Notes under the pieces: generated by a model
The model's database searches: none
What the model was told of the DNA's origin: nothing
The model's input: the letters and a program-made list of their open reading frames with translations, nothing else
NCBI RefSeq assembly: GCF_019059575.1
Contig: NW_024883413.1
Coordinates: forward strand, 1-64,000
Source of the DNA: Amphibalanus amphitrite
Lineage: Eukaryota > Arthropoda > Thecostraca > Balanomorpha > Balanidae
DNA: 64,000 bases
Direction: 5' to 3'
Translations under genes and position numbers: made by a program
Shown here: piece by piece, positions 31,490-62,700 of the stretch
How positions within the stretch are numbered: the stretch's first letter is position 1
Layout: the number at the start of each line of letters is the position of its first letter

Positions 31490-33368
31490 TTACTCCCATC
31501 TTTCACAGCCACAAAACAAATCACACGGAAAACAAAAGGGAATTGTTGAAAGGCAGCGCGCTACCTGTAGTATATTTACACATACACACATCGTTATATA
31601 ATATCTGGTCACAGAGTGCAGGAGTCAGGGTCAGATCATCTGACCTGACGTAGAAACGGCCCGGTATAAAACAGACACCCGATGAGACAGACACAGACAA
31701 ACAGATGGGACTGTCAGGGAGTGAAACACAACAGTCGCATACAGCATCGATCAAATGTCTTCAATGATACGATATCGGAGACAAAGTTCAGACAGTGGCG
31801 GGGTTGACAACAGGGTACTCGACAGCAGAGCTCATTTCGCGTCAGTGTAAAGCTATCAGTCGGTCTTTCCCCGACCAGATTTGATCATCGCGCGGAGGGT
31901 CTGATGACAGTACCGGCAAAGAGACGCGGACAGGACGACTAGGACGCGTCGACAAACCGTCGGAGCCAGGCCCGAAGCTCGCGCAACACAGGTATGGAAT
32001 GCTTGAAACCGCGGTCTAACGTGCTCAACGGCAAATACTGTCAGCAATCGCAGAACTGAGCCGCCGGTGGCGTGCCAAAGACGCGACGAAATCACCAATC
32101 AGCGAGCGGTGTGGCGCGGTTGGCCAATCAGAAGTCAGATAACAGGCGCCCCCACCAATCAGCAGTCAGTGTGGCGTATTTGGACCAATCAGCTCATGTG
32201 CACAAGAAGCCGCAACCAATCACAAATTGAATCACAAATCATGATCTCTGACCGCCAGTTTGGCTCCAATCACAGAACAGATAATAGTATACATCACGCT
32301 ACGGCTGACATTCTATTACCGGAGCCTAAAATAAGTAGATATACGACGCGCACTCATCTCTAAGACATGGCTGAAATAAGCAGCTCAGCTAGTCACTCTA
32401 GACGCTTCGACTAGCCACTGGCATCTTTCGCACCCTGCATATAACCCATTATGACAGCCGGTGACCAAGTCAACCACACAGACTCACAACTCTACTTCAT
32501 GCGCTGCACATTCACGCTAAATAACAGGCTGTCCCTGCAGCACAAAGTCGTCACAGTCATACCATAGTGGAACAAGCTCTGGAAGCGCGGCAGGCTCGGA
32601 GGAGGTCCGCTCGAGCGAATAAACATCTAATATCTCCAGTGTGCGTCTTCGAGACTAGACCCAACAGATTCGGGAGGCCTCCTGGGTGCCTGCCCGATAA
32701 AAAGCGTGACACATCGCGCGTGATGCAAATAATCGACTACCAAGCCGGCCGCAGGGGTGAAGCCTTTTCAGCAGACCCGCTGCTGTGCCCTTCACAGGAG
32801 TACCAGCTCATCAGCAAAGACAGCTTGCGCCTCCTAACCGGCTGGGGTCTTCATATTGCAGTCAAGGTGACAGAGGAGGCCCCGCAAAGACGAAACTCGC
32901 AACACATGTCTCTGTTATCAGTAGCCGTCTTCAGCCATCCCCGTTGTCACTTAACACCATTCCTTTAGTCTTTACGCCAGCTATGGTCCAAACGACTTCC
33001 CGCCTCGTCCTTTGGTACTTACAGCCACTTAGCACCGTTCCACCCAACCCAGGCATGACGCCTGCAGGTCCCCACAACGGTCAACAACGACCTCCTAACG
33101 GCAAACATCAGACCTTTCCCAGAGGTCTGCCTGTGTGTGTAGATCACCACCCTGTAAACGAATCACGAAACCTGCCGTGCGCAGCCAGCAAGAGTTACTC
33201 ACCAGGAACTGGCACAGTCTGGAGCGCGGAACGTGTGTCTTAGCACCCAGTCTCCCGGCGAGCGAGCTTCACGCGGCCTCAGCTGTTGCCTTCACAGTGA
33301 CAATGACCTCCGAGAACCCCTCCTCGGCCGTCGGTAAAATTCTCATCTCCCCGACGCGCGGCGTCCTC
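31490..33368. other. Intergenic gap between two convergent genes
   Basis: Lies between the CRACD-like poly(A) signal (plus) and the PI3K stop codon (minus), so it includes the PI3K 3' UTR on the minus strand. No coding gene recognised. It contains the CCAAT-box array at 32095-32270. Confidence 0.6.
32095..32270 (+). promoter_or_regulatory. Six CCAAT boxes, five at ~30-bp spacing
   Basis: CCAAT starts at 32095, 32124, 32155, 32185, 32216 and 32266, mostly within CCAATCA. The first five are 29-31 bp apart, about three DNA turns, so they face the same side. NF-Y binds CCAAT, and multi-site promoters often use such spacing. Partial repetition of the intervening sequence (GTGTGGCG) shows that the array arose by tandem duplication. 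Confidence 0.55.
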
Positions 33369-52587
<19,219 letters not shown>

Positions 52588-52610
52588 TGCAGTATATTGG
52601 TAGGCAGAAA

Positions 52611-53800
52611 CTGCAAACACGCAAAATAATGGTCAACATCTTTGCTTCCAGGCAGGCCGTCAACATCAACATGTTTTACTACCTAGGTAGGTACCTTGCA
52701 AGCCTTTGATTGCCCTGCAGTAACAGTAGGTGATGGTTGGTGAGTCGGTGACTGGCATTGGTATGTCAAATAATTTTTAAAGTCCATAAACAGTTGGTGC
52801 AATAGCATTCAATTTGCAGTTTTATGAAACACGAACTATTTTGCATTCAAAATGAAACCCACCTACTGTGCACTGACCTTGACTTTAAGACTTGACTTTT
52901 AGACAGACACTGTAGATTCTGGACGCTGCTATCAGCAGTTATGAAAATGATAACAATAATCAATGAATGAAAGTTTTTACTCTATATTGATATCGCAAAT
53001 ATATTGCCATTAACACCCGTAACTAGGTACTACACGATCGAAATTTAGGGCCTTGGTAACAACTGGATTTCCATTACGTCATGGGTGATGATGTCACACT
53101 ACGGGTGACGTTTCACTGCTGCTGCTGCTGTCCACGGAGGGCAGCGTTTGTGAGTGGAAAACAGTAGCAAAATTGTAAATGAAGGCAGTATTGGCGCTCA
53201 TGCTACATATGAAATTTATAACAACATATTGATATTAGTGAATGTTTATTTTTGTTACTTTTCATAAACCCTCCATTCCAGGGTCTGCATGGAAAAGTTC
53301 TGTTATTTTAGAGTCAAGCTATTGTACTAAGGGATTTATTTTGGCAATTTAGTCATTTGTGAGGTTATAAGGCTGCAGAAACTTTAAGTAGAGGTTGGTA
53401 TCAATTATCCAGTTGCAGCTATAATTGTGTCATATTTTGTATCATTTTCTGAACATGTTAACACCTACCTATATGAATTTAAATATTGTGATTGTAGGAA
53501 AGCAGTCACCCTCACATTGCAGCGGGGATTAGAACAATTAACCACACTTGTTATACAAAAAGCCTGTTTGCCATCAATTTTAGGAATTCAAATTAGGTAT
53601 TGGTAAGGTAGGTGTAGCACAAGCTGCCTGATGCACGAGAATGGGTCTTTCTAACCAAACCTTACCTAACCTGACCTACAACCTACAGCCTTAAACCTAA
53701 AATTTACAACCTACGACCTAGTCCTACGGTATGGCATATCACAACAGCTTGTGTTACGTCTGCTACCATGACCCAACTTTGTTCCAATTCATACCAACTT
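52611..53800. other. Region upstream of PI3K, no gene recognised
   Basis: Probably contains the PI3K promoter or 5' exons on the minus strand. A (CTG)4 run and a TGACG-type site lie near 53090-53130. Nothing firm. Confidence 0.3.
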
Positions 53801-53904
53801 GGGATGACAGTCACTGCAGATGTGTGCTGACCATGCAGGTCTTTGTTACAATTGCAATTCTATTGTGTTACAGGTTCGGCGTTCTACAGCTGCGACCCGC
53901 CATA

Positions 53905-54882
53905 GCTGGGCCACCGCGGCGGCATCACCTTCAGGGTGGACCTGCCCGTGGTCACCCGCTGGTCGGACCCGCCTGCAGTCCGCAGGGAAGCTGCCCTGTG
54001 AGCCATTGCAGAGCTCCCGCACCCGGACGTCACTATCTGGTCGGACGGCTCGGCTCACGGCGGGACAGAACAGGGCGGTGCAGGCGCTGATCCAGTTCCA
54101 CCACCTCAACATAGAAGAGACCGTGCGCGCTCCTGCAGGGGCGGTCTGCTCCAGCCTGAGAGCAGAACTGACCGCCATGCGCGAGGCGTTCGCGGCTGTG
54201 GCCGGCCTGGAGGACGGGGAGTTGGCATCGACCAAGTCGGTCCGCCTCCTCACCGACTCAAGGTCTGGGCTCCAACTACTCGGCCGCGGCCCAGCTAACC
54301 AGACCATGGCCCTGGCCGCCGAGGTGTGGAGGCTGCTGAGTGCTGAGCACCCTCGCCGAGAACGGCACCGAGACGGTGCTCCAGTGGGTGCCAGGCCATG
54401 CCGGGCTGGACGGCAACAAAACCGCCGACCGCCTGGCTGGCGAGGCCACGGCGGGCGACCAAGACAGCGCACCGATCGACCTGTCGAGTGCGCGGGCCGC
54501 CGTCACGCGCCATGTCCGGGAGCTGTCGCGACAGAGGGCAACCGCTGCCCACCCGCACCCGGACCCCACGCCTGGCCACGACTCCCTGGCGCGCTGGGGG
54601 TCGGTGACGCTGTCCCAGCTGAGGACCGGCACATCACCGCTGACCCGTGACACGCTCCACAAGATTGGCCCGGCAGCCAACGACGAATGCCCCGCGTGCG
54701 TGGAGCCCGACAGCGCGGCGCACCTACTGACCGATTGTCCGGCCTATGAGGCGGCCCGCCGCCGCCGCTGGGATGTCGACCCTCGCCTGGTCGACGTCCT
54801 CGGCGGCCCGGCGACGAAGGTCGTCACCTTCATCGAGGATGTTGGGCGGGCCGAGCCGCCGTTCGACCCGCCGCCCCCCTGA
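53905..54882 (+). pseudogene. Decayed RNase H segment of a non-LTR retrotransposon
   Basis: Scattered over frames: ITFRVDLPVVTRWSDPPAVR with an in-frame TGA near 54000, then DVTIWSDGSAHGG (first catalytic Asp), a shift near 54090, RAELTAMREAFAAVAGLEDG (catalytic Glu) and LLTDSRSGLQLL (Asp), a second shift near 54345, and LQWVPGHAGLDGNKTADRLA (His/Asp). A Cys/His cluster CPACVEPDSAAHLLTDC follows near 54690. These are the RNase H core and C-terminal zinc-binding end of a Jockey/I/R1-type ORF2. Reverse transcriptase is absent; the copy is 5'-truncated and dead. Confidence 0.85.
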
Positions 54883-54999
54883 GCGGGTTGGCGGTGGGAT
54901 GCAGAAGAAGAGGAAGAAGCAACTGCCAGCGCGCCACGGCGGCGAAGCCGAGTTCCGCCGCTGGACCGCCCGCGCAATGGCCAGCACAGACAAGAGACA

Positions 55000-57150
55000 A
55001 CCGAATCACAACACCTACAATTACGTTATTGTTATGGTATTGACATTGTTACAATTAACCCTGCTCTTTCGAGCGTGGATGCACGCTGAAATTGTCGCAT
55101 AATTCCATGCAGCTTCCACCCTTCTGCAATACAAAGTTTGAATACAAAGTAGTCTTGCAATAGGTTTAGAACTTATGTGCAGATTGTCGATGCTGGTTGA
55201 CTTGATGATTGGAATTGTGTTTATCTGTTTGATCTGTTTTGACTTAAATATATGTCCATGGACACTATGGCCTACCTTGGGATGTGTCTCTGATTTCAGC
55301 AAAACATTTTTCATCAGGGTACACTGCAGTGTACATACGTAGTGAAACTTTTGAGCATGTATGGGTGCGCATGTGGAGATGTAGACTGCGAATGAGACAG
55401 ACTACGACGGTTTTTGAACTAATTTAATCTGATTGACAACATAATGTAGGACTAAAGACTGACTGTCAGAAGAATATTCAAAGAATATTCACTTCACCCG
55501 GTACAACGAAAAGGGAAAGTCGGGGAACAGAGAACATCTCGAAGATCGAATTGCAGTTGCCGCCTGCAGGTGCCGATTGGTTATGGATCATCGCAGCTCA
55601 ACCATGCAGCAGTGCATGGCAGCGCAGCGCCCTGCAGCTCGGGGCCGTGAACCGCCGCCTTGACAAAGTGTCTGCAACCTGCGACCTCGAGACCGGCTCG
55701 CCATCTGGCGGGGTGTGCCGAGCGCCACCTGGAGCAACTGCCAGCGCGCCTCAAGGTACTGCCATGTGCTGCTTTATTGTTAACTGAAATTGCTACCACC
55801 TTGTATTGAAAGAAGTCATTATGGAAGATTTTAAAACGGTTCCTAAATTTTTTTGAATACTTTAAATTTATATTTCTGCAGAATTATAAACCCGTATCAT
55901 TCTTTACATGTCAATATTTGTATATTATCTAGCATATAAGAAAATAGTGGCCTCAAGTTTCTAGAAAATATCTGATTTTGCTCTCTGGGCCATTGCAGAT
56001 CCCTAAGAAGCTAGGAGCCGTCTTCATTATTTAATGTATAAAACCAAATAAATTATCACTGCTCAAAAGTGGAAGAAATGACAAATGAAAAAAAGTTTTC
56101 CTACAGCGTTGCAATCCAGATTCTGAGATAGTGATGGGCATACTAGAAAGCAAGTAAAAGGTATTGTAAAAGTACTCCACAAGGTAAAAGTAAGGAACAA
56201 GAATATCCTTATACTGTTTCAGAATTTGGTAACAAACATTTTTTATGTGTTTTAAATACCCGAACGAATTGATTCCAGAATCAGTCTTGATGATATTATA
56301 TGGTTTTTGTATGGTATTGGTGGTACTTGAATGACCAGAGTCAGTACATGTCCATCACCTTTCGATATTTCCGTGGTGCTCGCTCCCATTTCATAGCTGC
56401 TCACGGTGTTTTCTGCTGACGTCATATGGTGCTGCTCCACTAGCGCCACCATACGGCGTCAGCTGGCGAATTATCCAGTTAATACCAGAGCCCGAAATTT
56501 AATTCAGCTCTGCGCAGCACCAACACGTCCTAAAATGTTTGGGCCATTACTTGGATGATAAGTAGCTCGCAGGTCGTATTTTAATACCAAAATAAATGAC
56601 ATCAAATTAACTTGTGAGGATCTTTTAAAAAAATTTGCACTTTTTACAGGAATGTGTGAACTAATGTGGTAAAACGACGTAAATTAACTATTTTAGAGAT
56701 TCAAAAACAATTAAAATAAAATCAAAAAGCATCAAAATTTGATATAAACGTCATTTGCTCTTTTACTGGGAAGTAGCTTACTCTGCGCTGCATTTGTACC
56801 ATTCGCGCAAGTTTCAGGATCAAGGGAAATAAGCTGGAAAGATGAATAGCAGACAGCAATTATCAATAAATGACATCACAAATCAAAAAGGTTGAAATGG
56901 GTTTTTGGCAAAGTCAGATTCATAGAATCATCTTATCTTCGGCAATCAAGTATATTTATGTTGATTTAAAAAGAAATTAACATTTAGCTTTTTTCAAACA
57001 AAGCAAACAATATAATTATAGCGAACTATGAAGACCAATTGACAAATCAAAACCAGAAGAATAAATGACGTCAAAGATTTTGTACAGTAATGTTGGAGAG
57101 AAGGAGGATAAATAACTGAGAGTTCGAGCGAGCGCTCTCGAACTCCCCAA
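55000..57150. other. Intergenic, no gene recognised
   Basis: AT-rich except for a GC-rich patch at 55540-55760, which shares GCAACTGCCAGCGCGCC with the end of the retroelement fragment (54917 and 55733). I see no supported gene. Confidence 0.5.
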
Positions 57151-57277
57151 TCCCCCCGACCCGGTGCCCGTTTCCGATCCTCCGCAGCGGAATCCCGCGG
57201 AACTGCCATGTTGTCCGCGTTCTGGCGCCATATTTCCCGTCTCAGTCTTGGCTGAAGTATTTGCTTACGATTGAAAT
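57150..57277 (+). promoter_or_regulatory. Candidate promoter and non-coding first exon of cramped-like gene
   Basis: A short GC-rich island (57125-57240) contains two GCCAT-type sites (AACTGCCATGTTG and GGCGCCATATTTCCC) of the YY1 kind common at housekeeping starts. It is followed by a good donor TTGAAAT|GTGAGT at 57277/57278. A matching acceptor (TCGGCAG) precedes the ATG exon at 59498. Inferred from motifs only. Confidence 0.4.
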
Positions 57278-57647
57278 GTGAGTCACGGATGTCTGAATTA
57301 CTGAATCAGGCAGGAATTCTTGACAATTTGGTGTTAAATTATTCTGTTTTTGATGCAGAATTGTGCTAGTTTTCTTTGTATTTTGGGATGACGTCTCAGC
57401 CCTGAGCCCATCGCTGAATGGCGGCGAGCGGTAGTTGCCTTCTGTTACTTATCAATTAAAATGGTTTTAAGAAACTGATTGCATTTTTTAATTTGATGTT
57501 GGTGTATTCTATGTTCTTGCTTACAAATGTGTACCTACAATTTGTTTATGTAACCCTGCTTAGCCTCAAGCTCAAGTCAAAGTGCACCAGCAACTGACCC
57601 CTGGTGTTCTGTGCAGCAGCAGTGCTTGCTATAGTATGAATTGGTTA

Positions 57648-58304
57648 CGGAGCGAGCGTAGTCTTTCCTTAGATTAACGGAAATTTCTGAGTATGAGCGG
57701 CCGGTCGGCCGGCCAGCCGGCCGGCCGTGGTCACGCTTTTGCGAGGCTTATATCTCAGCAACCACTTGACCGATTTACATGCGGTAATTTTTGTAGGGTA
57801 GCTTCATTCCTTCTACCAAGTATTGCACTATTCCCGATGCATGTGGGTGACCCCTTATGCACGTGCCACGTGCAAAACGAAGAGGTGTCACTTTTGTAAT
57901 TGTTACAATATCTCGGTAACTACTGGGCCGATTGCGCTGAGAGTTGGCATGTAGGTAGGCACCCACTAGGCAATGCATATCCATGTGCCAGAGTTGGGGT
58001 GCTGCTGCACGTGCGCACGTGCAGGGGTCGTTTCCAGATCTCGAGAACGGCTGGACCGATTGCGCTCAAATTTGGTACACGGTTACGGAGCAGTTAGTAG
58101 GGTGCCGTGCACAAGTCAGCTGGGACCCATTTTGCACGTGCGCACGTGCAGGGTGCCGCTTCCAGATCTCGAGAACGGCTGGGCCGATTGTGCTCAAATT
58201 TGGCACATCGCTAGAGACCTATTAGTAAGGTGCCGTGCACAAGTCAGTTGGAGGTACCCCCTCGCAATTTCGCACGTGCAAGGCCCACCCTCTCGCTCGC
58301 TCCG
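57648..58304. mobile_element. TTA-flanked element with internal repeats and palindromes
   Basis: The ends CGGAGCGAGCG (57648) and CGCTCGCTCCG (to 58304) are inverted repeats flanked by TTA on both sides (57645-57647, 58305-58307), a PIF/Harbinger-like target. Inside, a unit related to ATCTCGAGAACGGCTGGRCC recurs at 57752 (degenerate), 57910, 58038 and 58165 (the last three 127-128 bp apart). The perfect 18-bp palindrome TGCACGTGCGCACGTGCA occurs at 58006 and 58133. GC-rich palindromic CCGG repeats lie at 57700-57727. No transposase. Confidence 0.7.
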
Positions 58305-58319
58305 TTAGTCGCCACAAAA

Positions 58320-59490
58320 GGCGTTATACTGGTTGTATGCATCTGCTAATTGTTGGAATTACTTGAAGTTTTCATCAGTTTGAATTGTTACCTTCAATTG
58401 TTTTTGCAGTTATATACCTCATTTTTGGGCTTTACAGTTGTTTCATGCAGTAATGCATTCTCCTGTATAAGTTATTCTTAGTTTTTTTTTCCTATTTTCT
58501 AGATGCAACCTTTGATATTGCCTGATATTCTTTTTCATACCAGCCAGGCCAGAACAATGTTGAGCACAGTGCAGTGTTTTACCAGCCAGTATGGGAAAAT
58601 ATATAGCATTGTTTAATGTGTAGTATCATTGGGTGTGCCCCTGACATGAACAAAAGCATCTGTAGCCAAGCTGAATTCACAACATTTTTTTGGAGAGCAA
58701 CATTCAATATTCCTGAATCAATGAAATCCCTAAGTCAACCTGTCCTGTTTGGTATGGAAAGGAACAAAGCTTGTAAAAATTTAGCATTCATTTAACTTGC
58801 ATGACTGAGGATGTCATATACAAGGATTTTGCTTTGTAGTTCTTTTCTGATACTTCTTAGTGTAAGCTAATATTAAGGTACCTACTAATATGGTGAAGAA
58901 CCTGTCAAAGAACAATGCTATGTTCCTCTTCAAATGCTTTTTAAGCTTTAATTGCTGCTTCTCAACTTCTCTTCAATGGTTCAAACCCTTAAATCTTGTT
59001 TTTAAAGAAACCAATTGTGAATTCTTGAATTACCTGATTATTTATTAGTGTTCTTCAAGTTAGGGGCAGTCAACTGATTATATTTTTGTGCATGGCTTCT
59101 GATGACTTTTATTAATAGATGAAAAAATTAACTCTGCCTTCCTTTTAATGAAATATTTGTTATTTACACAGCTGGTTACCCATTGTTTGAAAAGGATCAT
59201 AAACATGAACTGCAATACAAATATGTAACAAAAATCAATTTGTGATTATGAAATAGCATTTAATTGTAATACCAATGCAGTCTCATGGTAGTTGGTGTAT
59301 ATGTTGTGATTATCAATGTTTCTTAGGTGCTAAATTTACAACATTGTTCTCATTGCCATTTGGTGTGTAGCATTTTTCCATTATAGCTATTGTTTGTGAG
59401 CTATCATCTCAAATAAACCCATGAAAAAGAAAGCCCAGTTGCACTACACTGTTCACATATTTTGGTTGTCCTCACATAATGAAACCCATG
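58320..59490. other. AT-rich presumed first intron of cramped-like gene
   Basis: No exon or element recognised. ORFs are short and without family resemblance. Confidence 0.5.
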
Positions 59491-59510
59491 TCGGCAGTGT
59501 GATCGGCGCG

Positions 59511-59760
59511 ATGGACCCCCCGACTCCGGCCCCGCGGCCGTCCACGCCTCCGCCGCCGCCGCCGCCGCCCGAGCCGCCGGTCGCGCGCCGTCTGTCGGTG
59601 CGCAACACGCCGACGCTGCGCAGCGCGCGGCGCGAGCAGCTGGCGGAGGCGCGCGAAGAGACGGAGGCGGCCGCCGAGCCGGCCGAGGCGCCGCCAGAGC
59701 ACGAGAGCAAGGACGTGAAACCCAGCCCGGCCCGCTCCGCCTGCCGAAAACGCGCCAGAG
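59511..59760 (+). CDS. crm: cramped-like N-terminal exon
   Basis: MDPPTPAPRPSTPPPPPPPP, then Ala/Glu-rich sequence and a basic end RSACRKRAR, with the donor agag|gtatgc in phase 1. Disordered N-terminus before the SANT domain. Confidence 0.75.
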
Positions 59761-62700
59761 GTATGCTCGCCAACGGAATGAGAGTATGTGGAGTAGAGAC
59801 AGCGCCGAGTGAAGGTGGCAAATTATGTGGGCATTAATGATAGTGCTACTTGATTAATCAGTTTATTTTCGGGAATCCGGCTGTGAGACACGTAAGCGAG
59901 CCTAAGTGCTTCGTTCTCGGCGGCTTTCTGTTCGCACAACCATGAGATAAATGAGAGTTAATGAGTTTCTCAGATGAATTGCCAACGAGAGATGGGCGCA
60001 AAATGACCTCGCCGTCGGCGCGCCCTTAACCCCCAACAAACAAACAAACGAATTGCAAACGAGACGATATCCGTGAGAGGTTCAAATTGCCGATATTCTG
60101 AGTGCCTGTGAGTGTCTTTACTGTGACGACTATTATCTGTACGATTTTCAGATACGACAGAAGACGATAAAAAGCCAGAAGGCCCGCCGGAGAAAAGCAA
60201 AAGGACCTGGGAGAAGTGGTCACCGTCAGATAAGACGGTATTCTTTGAAGCTCTGAATGACTTCGGTAAGAACTTCCAGGCACTGCAGAACTACATTGCC
60301 AAGAAGAAAATGAAGAACAAGGCTGGTCAAGATCAAGTCCGCAACCGTGATCAGATTCGCTTCTTTTACTACAGGACTCTGAACAAAATCTCCAAATACG
60401 TCCAGTTTCCTCCAGGTACACCCAACGTGCATGTGCTGGTAGATTTAAATAGCTTTAGAAGCTGATTTTTTCCCAGGAAGGCACCTTGGCAGCAGTGTGT
60501 GTTGATAAATCGTTTGCGGTTTATGTACTGGCTCACTTTGACATGTTCGGAAAATAAAAGCTGGGTATTAATTACTAACGCACTCATAGGCGGCGGAACG
60601 AGGGGGACACTGGGGCACCGTGCCCCCCCCCCTTTGATTTTGGCATTTTAACATTAGCCCTATGGGCGTTGCATGGAAAGAATGGGACCAAAAGTTGGCA
60701 GTGCCCCCTCCCCCTTAATTGAAGGTGTTCCGCCGCCACTGCACGCACTAGGATGTTATAAAACTGACATCTGCATGTTGACTTAATTTATCCATTTCAA
60801 AGCTTAAACTTCACCACTCACTATCCCGTGACCTATTCGTACAGACGTGAAGCGTTCCATCCAGGAGATCTACCTGCTGGTCAACTACGGCGAGCTGCGG
60901 AAGCGGATCGGCATGTTGAACGAGCGCAGTGGACAGCGCCTGAACGAGCTAGTTTACCGCGGCAGCACCACCGTCCGGCTCCGGGGCAAGACGTACCGCA
61001 TCCGCACGCCCGTCTGCCGCGCGCTGAAGAAAATCAACAGGATCCAAGGTCGGTGGGCTAGAAGCTAAGTTATCTGAGTGGTTGACTGGGTGTAAAGGAG
61101 GTCCATCGAGTACCGAGTGGCATAGATTCGTGGATATGTATATCTTGGAGGTCTGCTCTAGCACATGTGTTACCCAATGTCGTCTTAAACTGATTAGGTG
61201 TAGCCCTGAGTTGTGGAGAACCTTATTTGTGATCATTTACGCCGGTCACTTCGGCCCATAGCCTGTCTGCGAGCACTGGCCTGTTCACCATATTTATTCA
61301 CTGCGACACCCCATCACTTTCATCCACAGACCCGGCTGAGGAGCCGTTCGTCCGTCTGCCGGCTCGTACCCAGCTGGAGCTCACACCGGCCACCAACGAG
61401 GCCTGGTACCACGTGCAGTCTCTGTCTCACAACCCGCGACTGCGTGCCACACTGCCGCTCCAGTATCGGCTCAGAACGCTGGTATTGGCCCTGGAGAAAA
61501 GATGGAAAACCGAGGCCGACAGAGCTGTATCCTCTGAAAACGTGTTTGAAAGCGGGCTGGGAGGGAGTGGAAGACTAAGAGGCGCTAGTTATGTTGCTGG
61601 AATGGAATGATTTTAGTGGTTGCATGCTGGCCTGCAGCTGTGGGTGGGCCCCTTTGCTTGTGTCGATGAATCATTTGAGCTTGGATCTTTCACCGTTATC
61701 AGTTTTATGGATCATCGTTTTCTTAATGAGGAATCGTTTCGGTGTGGGTTCCACACTAGTTTTTGCTTTAGCATCGTGACATTACGGCATTATGGTTTGC
61801 GATGATTGAATGATGTATTTAGTTCGCTATTTCCTTGACTGCACCCTGTTCAGTTGGAGAAGGTGTGTGGTGACGAGCCTGCCCCTGTTCCGGCCCGTCG
61901 GCTCGTGCTACGTGCCACATCCGACTACAAATTGTCAGCTCAGGTGATCCGTCCGGCGCCGCCAGCCCCCGTGGTCAACCTGAGCTTCGAGCGCTACCAG
62001 GAGCGGATGATGCTGCTCTCGGAGCCGCCGGCGCCGCGCACACCCACCCCCCAGCCGCCGCCCGCGCCGGCACCCACCACACCCGACTGTGGCGTCCGAC
62101 TGAGCTTCGAGAACGTTCTGGAGGAGCTGCATTCGGTGTCTGAGTCGGCGGGTGCGGGCAGTGCGGGGCCAAAGAAAGTTAGTGAGGATGCGCCGTCGGC
62201 CGGAGCGAAACGAGAGTCCGCCTGTGATGAGGCAGAGTCTGAGCTGTCACGACAGGAAGAGGTGAAACAAAAGGAGGCAAGGAAGCAGGAGGAAGCGCGA
62301 CAAAGACAGGAAGAGGCGAAACAGAAGTTGGAGGAGGCGAGACAGAAACAGGAGGACGCTCGCAGGAGGCTGCGTCAGGAGCGGCTCAGGAAGCAGCTGG
62401 AGGAGGCGGAGCGGAGGAGGGACGAGGAGGAGCAGCGGGAGGAGCAGGAGCGGTCGCGGCTGGAGGAGGAGAGGAGGGAGGCCGAGAGGACACAGCGCAG
62501 TGAGCTGAACACGGGCTGGACGGCGGAGACGGCCGGCACCCGCACAGTCGGCGAGCTCTACATGATGGTGAGCGCTCGCACACGGGAATCGGCGTGGGGT
62601 GGCTGGTAGAGTGTGCTAGGTCAGATTATGAGTTCGCCGTATTTAATCGGATCGTCCGTGGAGGCATTATATAGCCTTACAAGCTTTAGTTGCTTCGTTC

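Noticed and set aside
53640-53725. CCTAACC/CCTACAACC run suggesting telomere-like repeat
   Set aside because: Only isolated CCTAA words; no regular (TTAGG)n array.
59421-59510. Upstream in-frame ATG for the cramped-like gene
   Set aside because: It follows AT-rich intron-like sequence and lies before a plausible acceptor at 59498; the ATG at 59511 has the better context.
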